A DNA stretch of 32,959 bases from Capniomyces stellatus (Eukaryota; Kickxellomycota; Harpellomycetes; Harpellales; Legeriomycetaceae), in NCBI GenBank assembly GCA_001661515.1, contig LUVW01000054.1, forward strand, positions 1-32,959, written 5' to 3'. A model generated the notes under the pieces. That model saw only the letters and a program-made list of their open reading frames with translations, ran no database searches and was not told where the DNA came from. The translations under genes and the position numbers were made by a program. Below, in pieces: positions 21,157 through 32,023 of the stretch (its first letter is position 1; each line of letters opens with the position of its first letter).

Positions 21157-23513
21157 GGAAAAGCAATAGGAGAAATGGGATCAACTATTTAGGAATTAAA
21201 GGAAGGTAAGTAAAAGTGGGGAGAGACATAGAAAGAAAGAAAGAAAGAAAGAATAAAAACAAAACAAAACAAAACAAAACGAGAGATATTGATAATGAGG
21301 GGATAAATGAAAATAGGAAAACAGGAGTTGAGGTTACAGAGCAAGTGGAGATTGATGAGGATGGGTTGGAGAATATAGACGATTTTTATGGAAAGATTAG
21401 AGTGAGCAGAGAAAGGAATGGAGAGAATGATGCAGAGACAGAGGCGAATAGAGCGTTTGCGATATTGGCACAAGAGTACAGCAGTCCACCAGGGAAATCG
21501 CCACTTTTAGAGTCAAGTTTTATGGATAGTGAGGAAGAGGAGGGGGAAGAAGAAGAAGAGAGTAAAGAGAATAAAGAGGATGGGATGGTAGTTAGACCTA
21601 AAGCGGTTTACAAGGCGACTGAGCAAGTGACGCCGTTGAAGAAGGGGGTGATAAAGACAAGTAGTGTACGAGAGATAGTTAGTGAGATTGAGAGGTCGGC
21701 AGAAAAGGCAAGAAGTAATAGTGTGGATAACAGACAAGAAAAGGGGAGGAATATAGATAGAGAATTTGGGCGGGCAAACAGGCGGATTACAATGATGGAT
21801 ATGGAAAAGTCAATAAGGGAGCAGAGGAAAACAGAGGTTGAACAAATGAGAAACAAGGATATGATGATTGAAAGCATCAAAGCGGGTATAAACGAGATGG
21901 ATAAAAAGAGTAGTAAGAAGGGATTTTTGGATCAATGGTCACAAAGCCAAAGCCAAAACGAAAAGAACAAAGAAAAGAATAATAAAGAAGGGAATAATAA
22001 AGAAGAAGAAAATGAAGAAGATAATAATGAAGAAGAATTCGACTATGAAATGGATTATCAAGATGCTGAAGATAATACCAGGGAATTAGAATTGGATTTG
22101 AGTTTGGATTTAGAGGAAAAGGAAAAGGAAAAGGAAAAGGAAAAGGAAAAGGAAAAGGAAAAGGAAATCGTACAAGAAAAAGAGATTGATGAGAACATTG
22201 TTTCAGATCCAGATACAATAACAGAAAACATCAAAAGAATCACGTTGGGCTCAGCAGAAAAACCCACAATGGATAAAGGACTGGAAGAGTTCAAAAGCCC
22301 GGAGAGAATCAGGAAACTTGGAGAGGAAATCCCGAGAAATTCGGCAGATAAAACGAATCGAAGAGACAATGAAAACAAGGAAATCGATGTATTTTACAAT
22401 GAAAAGGAAGATAATAATGAGGATTATGATTATGATTTCAATAACCATATTGATTCGCCAGAACTTTTACCAACACAAGAACAGGAATTGGAATTGGAAT
22501 TGGAATTGGAACAAGAACAGGAATTGGAATTGGAATTGGAATTGGAAACAAGAGCAGAGGAAAAAGATAGAATAGAGAGTGTATCTGGTGGATTGAGAAG
22601 GAGCAACAGAACAAGAATGGAGCCTCTGGATTACTGGAGAAACGAACATATAACGTTTAGTTTGCAAAAGAATGAAGAAGGAATAACCGTTCCAACAATC
22701 CGAGAAATCGTTAAAGTAGAAAAACCCAAACAAGAACCAAAACCAAAACGAGCTCGAAGAAAAAGACGAGGAATCACGATGCCAAGACCAAAATATTCAC
22801 AGAAAACTAAAACCAAAACTAAAACCAGAACCAAAAGAAAAGCAACAGTAGACGGTCAAGAAGATCAGGATTTAGATTCAAATTCAGATTCTGATTCTGA
22901 TTCTGATTCAGACCGAAATTCAGATTCAACACAAGCGTCAAAATCTCAGTCTAAATCTCAGTCTAAATCTCAGTCTAAATCTCAGTCTAAATCTCAGTCA
23001 AAAACGAAAAAACAAAAACTCGATGAATCGCCCGACTGCCTGCTAGAAAAAGAGTTTGAAATGCGTGCGTTTGAGGCCAAAGCAACAATCATCGACTACG
23101 CCACAAAACAGCCAATCACAAAGACTGTTGCCATTTCCGCACCCGCTATTCGAAACCGTCTAGTAAGCACCGCAAAACAAATAAACAACATCAACACTGA
23201 CCAGTTTGACGTAAAACCTGGCTGCAAATCTGCCTCTATTTTTGCCGACACTAACCCAGACGACTCGCCATTTATGTACTCTGGTGTTATTGAAATCCCT
23301 GTTGGTGGCGAAAAGCCTAGTCGAAACAGTCGCAGCAGCTCTTTGGTCTTCTTTGTAGCTCACGGCATTGTTGATATTACAGTTATGGATTTGTCTATCA
23401 GGCTTCAGTTTGGCGGCTCCTTTTGTGTACCAAGAGGAAATACTTACTACATTTACAATCCTGGTCCACAAACTGCAAGACTCTTTTATGTCAATTCTAA
23501 ACCCTCCTATTAA
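21111..23513 (+). CDS. MIF2: Mif2/CENP-C inner kinetochore protein (763 aa, 2 exons)
   Basis: Exon 1 is 21111-21205 and exon 2 is 21317-23513 (111-nt intron, GTAAGT ... AATAG). The splice creates the Mif2 N-terminal signature: NYLGIKGRKTGVEV, then DEDGLENIDDFY. This is missing from the plain ORF starting at 21216. The centre is highly charged: acidic runs, a (KE)n stretch, Glu/Leu and Glu/Gln repeats, an SDSD run and SQSK repeats. The CENP-C motif lies at about residues 455-480 (LRRSNRTRMEPLDYWRNE), the segment known to bind the CENP-A nucleosome tail and acidic patch. A basic stretch (KPKRARRKRRG) follows. The C-terminus (about 640-763) is the cupin dimerisation domain (IRLQFGGSFCVPRGNTYYIY, YNPGPQTARLFYVNSKPSY). 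Role: links centromeric nucleosomes to the outer kinetochore. The start could instead be 21135. Confidence 0.95.
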
Positions 23514-24194
23514 TCTTTTTTCTACCTCTTTATATATATATATCTTTGTTACTATATATCATTATTACTTACTTGAACATAGTCTTTTCCTTTACTTTTC
23601 TTTTCTTTACTTTATTACCACGTTTCATTTGTTTTATAATTCTAATTTCTCATTACACAAACTCTACAAACTACAATTTATAAATTATTATTTCTACTTT
23701 TACTACTTGATTCTTTTTTTTGTATTCGTATTTGTATTTGTACTTTATTGCCTCAAATACCATAAATCCTCTCCTTCCTCTCCTTCCTCTCCCTCACCTT
23801 ATGGTTCTCATTTTGTAATTCTTACATAATCAACTTACAACTACTCCCAAACTCAACAACGAGTCACTTCCGGTCCCATTTACCTTAGAAAATAATACCA
23901 TATCAACACAACACAACTCCAACCACTGGTTTATAAACATCTTATCCATAAAACCTGCCAAACTTATCAACTACTGTTTATCTACCTTTTGCCTTTATTT
24001 AACCAGAACGGTGTTAATATCTGAATGCTAACCAATATACATTATCACTAGTTTCTCTTTAAAAAAAGTTATAAATCATACCAAAAAAAAAAAAAAAAGA
24101 AGAAAAAACTTTAAGCTAGTCGTACATTATCAAAACAAATAGACACATATACAAATATAGTTTGGGTTCCAGAGTAGATATATGTGTTTGCACA
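23514..24194. other. Intergenic spacer, pyrimidine-rich then mixed
   Basis: The Mif2 3' flank is T/C-rich, including a CTCCTTC repeat around 23769-23795 and a TATATATATA tract near 23533-23544. An A17-type run lies near 24084-24100, within about 110 bp of the tyrosinase start. No gene seen. Confidence 0.5.
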
Positions 24195-25685
24195 ATGAGA
24201 TCTCTCGTTTGCATTTTCATTTTCATTCCAATTTCCTTGTTGCTTATGGTGGCAGGACAGCAAACTCAAAAAAAGTGCAAACGCTTGATACAAAGAAAGG
24301 AAATCAGAACTCTCGGCATCAAGGAGTTGGGAAACATAACCTCTGCTCTAAGAATGATGAACAGTGATGGTTGGATAGCCTGGTTTTCAGGACTTCACAC
24401 GTTTGCTCAAGATGAAGTTCATTTTACTCCAGAGTTTTTGCCGTGGCATAGGCAGTTCATCAGCGAGTTTGAGTCTGTGGCAAGAACGTATTATCCAAGA
24501 TTTTCCATGCCGTATTGGGACACTGCTAGGGATTTTGCGAACCCTGTAAGCAGTGCGGTTCTAGGTTCCATGCTGCTAGGTTCAAACCCGAAAAAACGAG
24601 GTTCATTTTGTGTAGTAAGCGGGATTCAGGCCAACTGGACCTTGACTTACCCAGAAGAAAACTGTCTTGAAAGACAATATAGCGAAGGAAGTTTTATCAG
24701 CCCGTGGAGGAGTCCTGAGGTCGTCACAAGCATCCTTCAAGTAAGCAAGCAATTTTCAAAGTTCCAAACTGCGCTAGAGTTTGGACTGCATGCCGACGTC
24801 CACATTGGCATTGGTGGAATGATGAGCACGATGCATGCGCCAAACGACTTTTTGTTCTATCTTCACCATACCAACTTGGACAGAATTTGGTGGAAGTGGC
24901 AGAGCCAAAGTAGTGCAAACTTGTGGGGCTATGACGGGACCAACAGAAACGGATCAAAAGCTAGTCTCAACAGCAGGATTTTCCACTATCGAAAGCGAGT
25001 CCGTGACCTCATGCAGTTGGGGTACGGATCTCTTTGCTATAGCTACAACAGTTCCGAGAGACTCAGCAAAAAGCCAAGTGAAAGACTTGACAAGAGGAAA
25101 CGGTCTGGTGTAAGCAACATCACCACAATTGTCCAGGTTCCAGAAATGAATCTTGCAACAGCACTAAACCCCAGTGACCTTGAAAGATTCTTTCCAATGT
25201 TGGCTAGTGATAGCACAAACATCTTGGATGTGGATCTTCCAAGAAAAGTGTCCAAAGAGGCTGTCGAGTTTGCAAACTCTGCAATCAAAGCAACAAACAA
25301 CAAGAACAAGGAGAACCCAACTACAAACAAGGGGAAAAAACCAAACAAAAAGGGAATGTATGAAGCATTCACAAACAGAGTCGTTGGAAACAACACCGTT
25401 GGTGTGGGCAGCTATAACCCCACACCCGTGCCTTCAGAATTTATTGCACATTCAGTGGTACAATCAGTGACCGGAACAAACCTAAAAAACAACAACAAAA
25501 AAACTATAAAAAATACACCTGAATCAGTAAAAATGCCACCTCCTCACAGAATCCCTGAAATGCGGCTAAAACAAATGAAGTTCAACATCAACGAGTACAA
25601 CAAACAGTACCAAAACACTCTTGACCTAGTCAACACCCTGAACAAAAGCGGATACGTCTCACCATACATCCAAAACTTGGACTAA
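24195..25685 (+). CDS. Secreted tyrosinase (type-3 copper oxidase, 496 aa)
   Basis: The ATG at 24195 is preferred over the upstream non-ATG start at 24162 because it gives a clean signal peptide (MRSLVCIFIFIPISLLLMVA). CuA site: H68, H76 and H85 in LHTFAQDEVHFTPEFLPWHR, followed by FISEFE and MPYWDT. CuB site: H199 and H203 in GLHADVHIGIGG, and the HH pair at 224-225 in FLFYLHHTNLDRIWW. All six expected copper ligands are present, so it is probably active in oxidising mono- or diphenols (melanin or cell-wall cross-linking). After the catalytic core comes a long extension (about residues 290-496) that is Lys/Asn-rich and has dibasic sites (SERLDKRKRSG). Fungal tyrosinases are often held inactive by a cleavable C-terminal part; whether this is one is inference. 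Intronless; N-glycosylation sequons are present. Confidence 0.93.
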   Translation: MRSLVCIFIFIPISLLLMVAGQQTQKKCKRLIQRKEIRTLGIKELGNITSALRMMNSDGWIAWFSGLHTFAQDEVHFTPEFLPWHRQFISEFESVARTYYPRFSMPYWDTARDFANPVSSAVLGSMLLGSNPKKRGSFCVVSGIQANWTLTYPEENCLERQYSEGSFISPWRSPEVVTSILQVSKQFSKFQTALEFGLHADVHIGIGGMMSTMHAPNDFLFYLHHTNLDRIWWKWQSQSSANLWGYDGTNRNGSKASLNSRIFHYRKRVRDLMQLGYGSLCYSYNSSERLSKKPSERLDKRKRSGVSNITTIVQVPEMNLATALNPSDLERFFPMLASDSTNILDVDLPRKVSKEAVEFANSAIKATNNKNKENPTTNKGKKPNKKGMYEAFTNRVVGNNTVGVGSYNPTPVPSEFIAHSVVQSVTGTNLKNNNKKTIKNTPESVKMPPPHRIPEMRLKQMKFNINEYNKQYQNTLDLVNTLNKSGYVSPYIQNLD

Positions 25686-26189
25686 ACTAGAATTTATATA
25701 TTTTTACTCTGGGGTTTGTGTGCGTGTTGGTTAAACTCGGCGTATTTTGTTGCTGCTGCTGTTGGAACAGTTTGTTTGTTTTGTAAATACATGACATCAT
25801 GCATGGTATCCTCGATATATCAACTATAGACTAAGTTTCATAATATAGTGTATTTATTCCCATATTTTGTTTATTTCTACTTTATAAAGCCTCCCTCTCA
25901 CCCTCCCAATAAACTTGTAAATTGACACCATAACACCCATTATTACTATACTATATCTTGTGTCGTTTCTTCTTTATTATTTGTAGTAGACTGTCAAGAA
26001 TACACGGCTGAGGTTTAGTGTTTGCCATTGTATTTAATATCAAGTGGTACACAAATAAAACGAATAAATAGATAAAACAAATTGGATATACACAAAAGAA
26101 CGTACAAAAAAAAAGGTGTTGGTGGAGGGTTTTGCTAGGAAAATATAGAGTAAAGAAAATTGATGTCAATATCCCCCAGTTTACAGTAC
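25686..26189. other. Intergenic spacer between convergent genes
   Basis: AT-rich 3' flanks of tyrosinase and the SGNH gene, with an AATAAA near 25910 on the + strand and AATAAA-like signals on the minus strand. No gene seen. Confidence 0.5.
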
Positions 26190-27827
26190 TCAGTCGATTG
26201 AATCGGTTCCAAACAGAGAGCGCAGCTCACACTTTGAGATCAGGGGTAGAACCAAATCAAACCAGTCCTTGCTCAAGTACTCGTATCCCTATTATTTAAC
26301 CAAGGATATCAAAAAACATCAGTGCCTGAATACACTAGAATGTTACGATTGTTGACACTTGCGCATTTTTGACAACGTTTTTTATTATTTTTTTCAACAA
26401 TGAAATGGTTCAAATTCAGCTGAATTGAACAGGTGTCATTTATTATTTTATATTAGGTAATGTTTAATGCGGGGGATATTGAAGCGTGTAAATCTACTTT
26501 ATAGTGTAGTTACCTGTTTGTTGAACGTAGGACAGTTTTCGTTGTACAGGTTGGATCTAAAGTAGTTGTAGTTTGAAATGTCGCATACAGGACCAATCAA
26601 AACACGGTTGCTGTTTTTCCTATTATATTCGTACACACATATACGTAAATGAATTTTTGATTAAAAAAAGGACTAGTCAATAGAATCTGTTGTTGCTGTT
26701 TTTTTTTTTTGGATATTCAAGAAATAATGTAAATAAAATAAAAGTCTGATATGTATACAAGACTGTGAATGACTTACTCTTTAATATACTTGATGAGCTT
26801 CTGGTTGACTTTGTACTCGAAACTGTTTTCAATGCATTTTTTAGCTTTGAGGTTCCAGCTGTCTGGATTTGGAATACACGAAATGCTGACAGACTTTCCA
26901 AGCTTTTCAATTGACTCGACTAGAATCACAAGATTCCGGAATGTGTTTTCTGGGCTTTCGGTGTCATCGCCCTCAATAAAATTGCTATTCAAAAGCAGAG
27001 GATTTGTGAATAAGGATGTTTATTATTTGTTGGTTTTGTTTAGATGTTCTCTGATTTGTTGTTGCTCTAAGCGTGTATTTGGGTATAATATATTGTTTCT
27101 TACATTATATCTTGGTTGCCCAGTTGTATCATGACTATGTCGCAGTCGGCAAATTTTGAGTTTTCAAACACATTGGTAAACAGGTTCTATTACAAAACAA
27201 CAACAATAATAATAAATAAACAATGGCACATGAAGAGTTTATACTTGAAGTATCAGCCAAATTAAAGAGGTTGGCAATTGTAGTGCATGTGGTAAAAAGT
27301 AAATGTTGGTGGTTAGTATTGAGGGGGGTTGAATTGCTTACATATTTGGAGGTAGGCAGCCAATCAGCAGAAGTAGAACCAAATTCGCCACAGTTGTACA
27401 TGTACCAGCGCTTACGTACTTTGACAGAGTTGAGAATTATTGGCCAAAGATGGTTGGTGATTCCAGTATAACCGGTTTTCAAGCAGCTGTCGCCGTATCC
27501 CAAAGCGGTTTGGTCGCCAATAACAACGATTTTGTGGACGTCGTCTCCATGGACTTCTTTAGGCTGGACTAGCCACTGTTGTGTTTAAGAGTAAAAAAGC
27601 AAGATAAGGTTAAAACAGAACACAGCAAGAAGGAGAATAGGTGGAATATATTATCAAGTCCAAGGTGATATTTGAGTATATATTTGTATGCGAGTATATA
27701 TTTGAATTTGAGTTTGAGTTTGAATTGTACTTGCATTAAACAGAGTCAGGACGCACAGGTGGAGAAAGCCGATAAAGTCTTGGTATACCAGGTTGTATAT
27801 TTTGTCGAAATTGAATTTGGTCAACAT
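26190..27827 (-). CDS. SGNH/GDSL-fold protein lacking catalytic residues (272 aa, 6 exons)
   Basis: Exons, in order of translation: 27827-27731, 27568-27342, 27186-27104, 26984-26778, 26619-26514 and 26288-26190; phases agree throughout and give 272 codons. Exon 1 has a hydrophobic stretch (FIGFLHLCVLTLF), a probable signal peptide or anchor. Blocks of the SGNH fold: I, VVIGDQTALGYGDSC (the family has GDS; here Gln replaces the nucleophilic Ser); II, NCGEFGSTSADWLP; III, IQLGNQDI (normally GxND); C-terminal block, TFNKQGYEYLSKDWFDLVLP, with no D-x-x-H at the expected place. Family members hydrolyse esters; this one looks like a pseudoenzyme. The exon 1/2 junction is the least certain: the acceptor used here is GGCTAG at 27570/27569, and the alternative CAACAG at 27577/27576 would need another upstream exon. 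Confidence 0.75.
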
Positions 27828-28453
27828 TTCGTATTGAAGGTTTTGTTATTGTTGTTGTTTTTATTATTTTTATCTAGGATAAGAGGAAAATTTAATAATG
27901 TTAATTCTGTTTTTTTTTAAAGAAAGACAAGAAGGTTGGGTTATATTAATAATTGTTTGAACGGCTTTTAGTAGAGAAAGCATCAAACGGAGCAAGGATA
28001 ATGATGGTTGTAGTAGATAATTTGGACTTGACCGTTAAAGTATTTTATTTTATTTTATTTTATTATACAAAAGTGAATACAAATATTTTGGTAAAGTCTA
28101 AATGTAGATTATTTGTGATTTTGTAGAATTTAGGTATTTGCATTTAACCTTGATAAAAGAAAGGCCAGTGAGGGCCAAAGTCGACTCAAAGTGTAAATGG
28201 GAAATAACAAAAAGAAAAAGACGACAAAGGGATATAATTGGATAGCAAAAGTGGGAAGAAAAAAAAAAAAAGGAGGATTTGATGAGCGAGCGAATTGAAG
28301 TTGTAAATTGGGCAAAATCATGAAAAAAGAGGGACTTTTGAGGAGCATAAATAAAAGCGAGTTGGGATTAGAAATAGAATTAGAGAGTAAACAAAAAAAT
28401 ATATACAAAGAGCTGGGTTATCGACCAGAAATAGGAATTATTTGTATTGGTCA

Positions 28454-28488
<35 letters not shown>

Positions 28489-29335
28489 TGTAAATAGATG
28501 AGATTTAGTAGATCATTAGGTAGAGAAGTGGTTGAAGAGCAGGTTGAGATAAAAGTAGGATTAGGGTGGTGAGAGAGCGGGAGATATTTAATGGTAGCAA
28601 TAAGGGAAGGATTGATGACACGATTTGGAAGGAGGGTAAAAAAATAAAAATAAAATAATGTGGTGGAACAAGAGTGAAATAAGGGATAAAATTAGGATTA
28701 CACGAAAAATAGCCAAGGGATTGGAAAGAAAAAGGAAATAGGAACGGTTGAGGAGGAATGGAAGAAAATAAAAAAAGGGTAGAATAGTTGAATAGATTGT
28801 AACAGAATTCTAGGCAATGGCAATAGCAATAGAAATAATAAAAGCGATAGTAATAATGAAGATATAAATGGATTGTATATGGTAAAAGAAGATGAGATAT
28901 AAGAGACGAGTAGATGGGTGGTAGTTTATAGATGTTTTGGTGTGAAAAGGATTAGGGATAAGTTTAGAAGATTTGGAATGAAAATAGTAAAAAAAAAAAA
29001 ATGAGATAGGGAAATTAATAGACAATAAGAAGTGAAGAAAAATAAATAAAGAGAATAAATAAAAGTGCACAAAGACAAAAAAAACTAAAAACTAAAAACT
29101 AAAATTTTTTTTTAGCAAGGTTAATAAAGGAAAAAAAGGAGAAACGGGAGGAAAGAAAAAAAAAAAGAAAGACAAAATAAAAAAAGATATAAATAAAAGA
29201 GAAGAGGGAATTGATCAAAAAAAAAGATTGAGATTAAAACAAAAGGAAGATACAGATTAAAAGAAATAAATAAACAAACAAGATAGTTTAAAGCAAAAGT
29301 AAATAGGAGAATTGAAGATAAAAATAAAAATAAAA
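27828..29335. other. Gene-free purine-rich interval upstream of GluRS
   Basis: From about 28140 the + strand is dominated by A and G (runs such as AAAAAAGAAAG), continuing without a break into the GluRS coding region. It contains a TTTTA repeat (28041-28064), the G32 run and a short ACTAAAA repeat near 29084-29104. ORFs here encode only low-complexity sequence. Confidence 0.6.
28456..28487 (+). repeat. Poly-G homopolymer, 32 bases
   Basis: Thirty-two consecutive G. The flanking bases (TCAGA ... ATGTAAA) are normal. It could be a true homopolymer able to form quadruplexes, or an assembly or sequencing artefact. Confidence 0.9.
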
Positions 29336-31883
29336 ATGAGTTGTACACTGGTACTTGCGCAAAAGGGGTCGCCAATTCCATTTAGTAAGTGAGATAGAGG
29401 AAGAGATATAAAAGATGAATAAGTGAATTACGATGAAATGAATAAAGATGAAATAAATGAGGATGAATTGATGAACTGAAATAGTTGCGGCAGCGTTGGC
29501 GGAATATATAAATACAAAGGGGGGAGAGAGAGTGGAGGTGGAGTGGGTAGGGGGAAACAATGTGGGAGCAGAAAAGGAGAAGGAGAATGCAAAGCTGAGA
29601 TTGGGGGGAGAGGAGGTATTGGGGGAGAAGAAGGTAGTGGAAAAGTTGTTGGAGAGAGTTTTAGAGGAGAATTCGGGGCTGGTGAAGAAGTGGGTGGACT
29701 TTGGGCTTGAGGTGAGTGTGGGGCCATTTAGCAGGCTGGGAGCGGGGCTTTTGGAGCTGGAGGAGCATTTGAATATGCGGAGTTACTTGGCGGGGTATGA
29801 GAGCAGTTTGGGAGATGTGGTGGTGTGGGGGGTGTTGAGGGGGTCAGCGGTGTTCCAGAAGAACTTGAAGGGGCAGACGGGGCAGATAAAGAGGAATGTG
29901 GAGCGATGGTATAGGCAGATGGAGAAGGAGGGGGGAAATGGGGCAGTTGTGGAAGGGTTTGCGGGAAAGGTAGGGGGGAGTGGGGAGGGGTTGGGAAAAA
30001 GTAAGGGGAAGAAGGGAGATCAAGGGAGTTTTGATTTGGGGTTGAAGAATGTGGAGTACGGAAAGGTGTGCACAAGATTTCCACCAGAGCCAAGTGGTTA
30101 CCTGCACATAGGACATGCAAAGGCAGCGTTGTTGAACGAGTACATTGCACGTAGCAACGGGGGGAAGCTGATAATCCGGTTTGACGACACGAACCCAAGC
30201 AAGGAGAAGGAAGAGTTTGAGGAGTCAATATGCGAGGACTTGAGACTACTGGGAATCGAGGGTGACAAGGTGAGCCACACGTCAGACTACTTTGGTGAAC
30301 TGCAGGAATATGCACGGCAACTGATCATGATGGGCAAGGCGTACGTGGACGACACAGACCAGGCAACAATGCGGGAGCAACGAATGTTTGGAGAGAAGAG
30401 CAAGTGTCGCGACCTGGGAGTGGAGGAGAACCTGCGGCGGTTTGGGGAAATAGTGATGGGATCAGAGGAGGCAGTGCAGGGGAACTTGTGCGTGCGGGCA
30501 AAAGTGAGCGTGGACGACAAGAACAAGGCGATGCGAGACCCGGTGATTTACCGAGTGAACTTGACGCCACATCACCGTACAGGTACAGTGTACAGAGCGT
30601 ACCCACTGTACGACTTTGCGTGTCCAATAGTGGACTCATTAGAGGGAGTGACACACGCATTGCGGTCGAACGAGTACCGTGACCGTAACCCGCTGTACAC
30701 TTGGTTCATTGAGGCGTTGGGTCTGCGGAACGTTCAGATCTGCGACTTTTCGCGGCTCAACTTTGTGTACACGCTGCTGTCGAAGCGTAAGTTGCAGTGG
30801 TTTGTAGACCAGGAACTGGTGGGCGGGTGGGACGATCCGCGGTTCCCAACAGTGCGTGGAATTAGACGGCGTGGACTAACAATTGAGGCTTTGAAGCAGT
30901 ACATTTTGATGCAGGGGGCGTCGCAGAACCAGATTATGCTGGAGTGGGACAAGTTGTGGTCGCTCAACAAGAAGGTGATTGACCCAGTTGCGCCCAGGTA
31001 CGTTGCAATTGCCCAATCCAATCACGTGACTGTTACTCTGATTGGCCCGGAAGCTCTTTCGGCCCCCGAGTCCCGCCTGCTGCCACTCCACAAAAAAGTT
31101 CCTTCTCTCGGGACAAAATCCGTTCTTTTTTCGTCCAATATTATTCTTGAACATTCAGACGTTGCGTCCTTTACCATTGGTGAGGAAATCACCCTCATGG
31201 ATCTCGGTAACGCCTTTGTCCGCTCCATCTACTTTTCTCCCTCCGGTCCCTCCCGCCCAGTTTCCGCTGTCCTTGAACTCAACCTTGCTGGTGACTTCAA
31301 GACCACCTCCAAGAAGGTCACCTGGCTCGCCCAACTCCCTACTCCTACCAACGCTCTCCTTCTTGACTATGACTACCTCATCACCAAGAAGAAACTTGAG
31401 GAGTCTGACGATATCTTTGACGCTCTTACCCCCGTCACCAAGTTTGAAACTCCTGCTATTGTTGACCCTAGCATTGCTACCCTCAACAACGGCGATGTCA
31501 TTCAGCTTGAACGTAAAGGCTTCTATATTGTTGATTTGGCTGCCAATCAGAACTCTGATCGCCTCATTCACCTCATCTCTATTCCTGATGGTAAGGCTGC
31601 TTCTCTAGCCTCTAAAGCCTCTACTAATCCCCCCACCACCAATACTACCAAACCTAGTGCTAATTCTGGTGCTAATCCCTGGGCTAAAGCTGATTTGTCC
31701 ACTACTACCACTTCTAAACCTTGGGAAAAATCTAAACCATCTACTACCACTACCACCACTTCCACTACTACTAATGACCAATCCAATACTAGTTCCATGT
31801 ATAAAGTTGATCCTATTTACCAACAATTGTCTTTTGATTCCAAATCTACTTGCTCAATGTATAAAGCTGATCACATCTACTAA
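29336..31883 (+). CDS. GUS1: Glutamyl-tRNA synthetase, cytosolic (815 aa, 2 exons)
   Basis: Exon 1 is 29336-29384 (MSCTLVLAQKGSPIPF plus one base) and exon 2 is 29485-31883. The 100-nt intron runs GTAAGT ... AATAG. Residues about 1-175 form the GST-like N-terminal domain that binds Arc1/AIMP-type partners in other eukaryotes (LRSYLAGYE-like region, VVVWGVLRGS, VERWYRQME). The class-I catalytic core begins at about residue 210: TRFPPEPSGYLHIGHAKAA (HIGH motif), IRFDDTNPSKEKEEFEESI, RDPVIYRVNLTPHHRTG, and the KMSKS-equivalent LSKRKLQWF at about 448. The anticodon-binding beta-barrels follow. TRFPPEPSGYLHIGH with ALLNEY identifies GluRS rather than GlnRS. The C-terminus carries a Thr/Ser/Asn-rich linker and two copies of a SMYKxDxIY motif. 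Charges tRNA-Glu in the cytosol. Confidence 0.96.
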
Positions 31884-32023
31884 TACTACTGTTCCTTTTT
31901 TTTTTTTTTATATATCTTTTATTATTATACTATATACTTTATAATCTTGAAAAATATGTTTAAATGAAAAATGGTTTCTTTTTGTAATGAATCAAACTCC
32001 AATTCCTTTCCTTCCTATTTGCC
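31884..32023. other. Short spacer between convergent genes
   Basis: T-rich 140-bp gap that must hold both 3' ends. An ATATATCTTTTATTATTATAC tract follows the GluRS stop. Confidence 0.5.

Noticed and set aside
28308..28493. 61-codon ORF ending in poly-Gly
   Set aside because: It is produced by the G32 run; no homology or start context.
29496..31883. Glutaminyl-tRNA synthetase
   Set aside because: Motifs PPEPSGYLHIGHAKAALLNEY, LTPHHRTG and LSKRKL are those of eukaryotic GluRS; GlnRS typically has PNGYLHIGHAK followed by a different helix.
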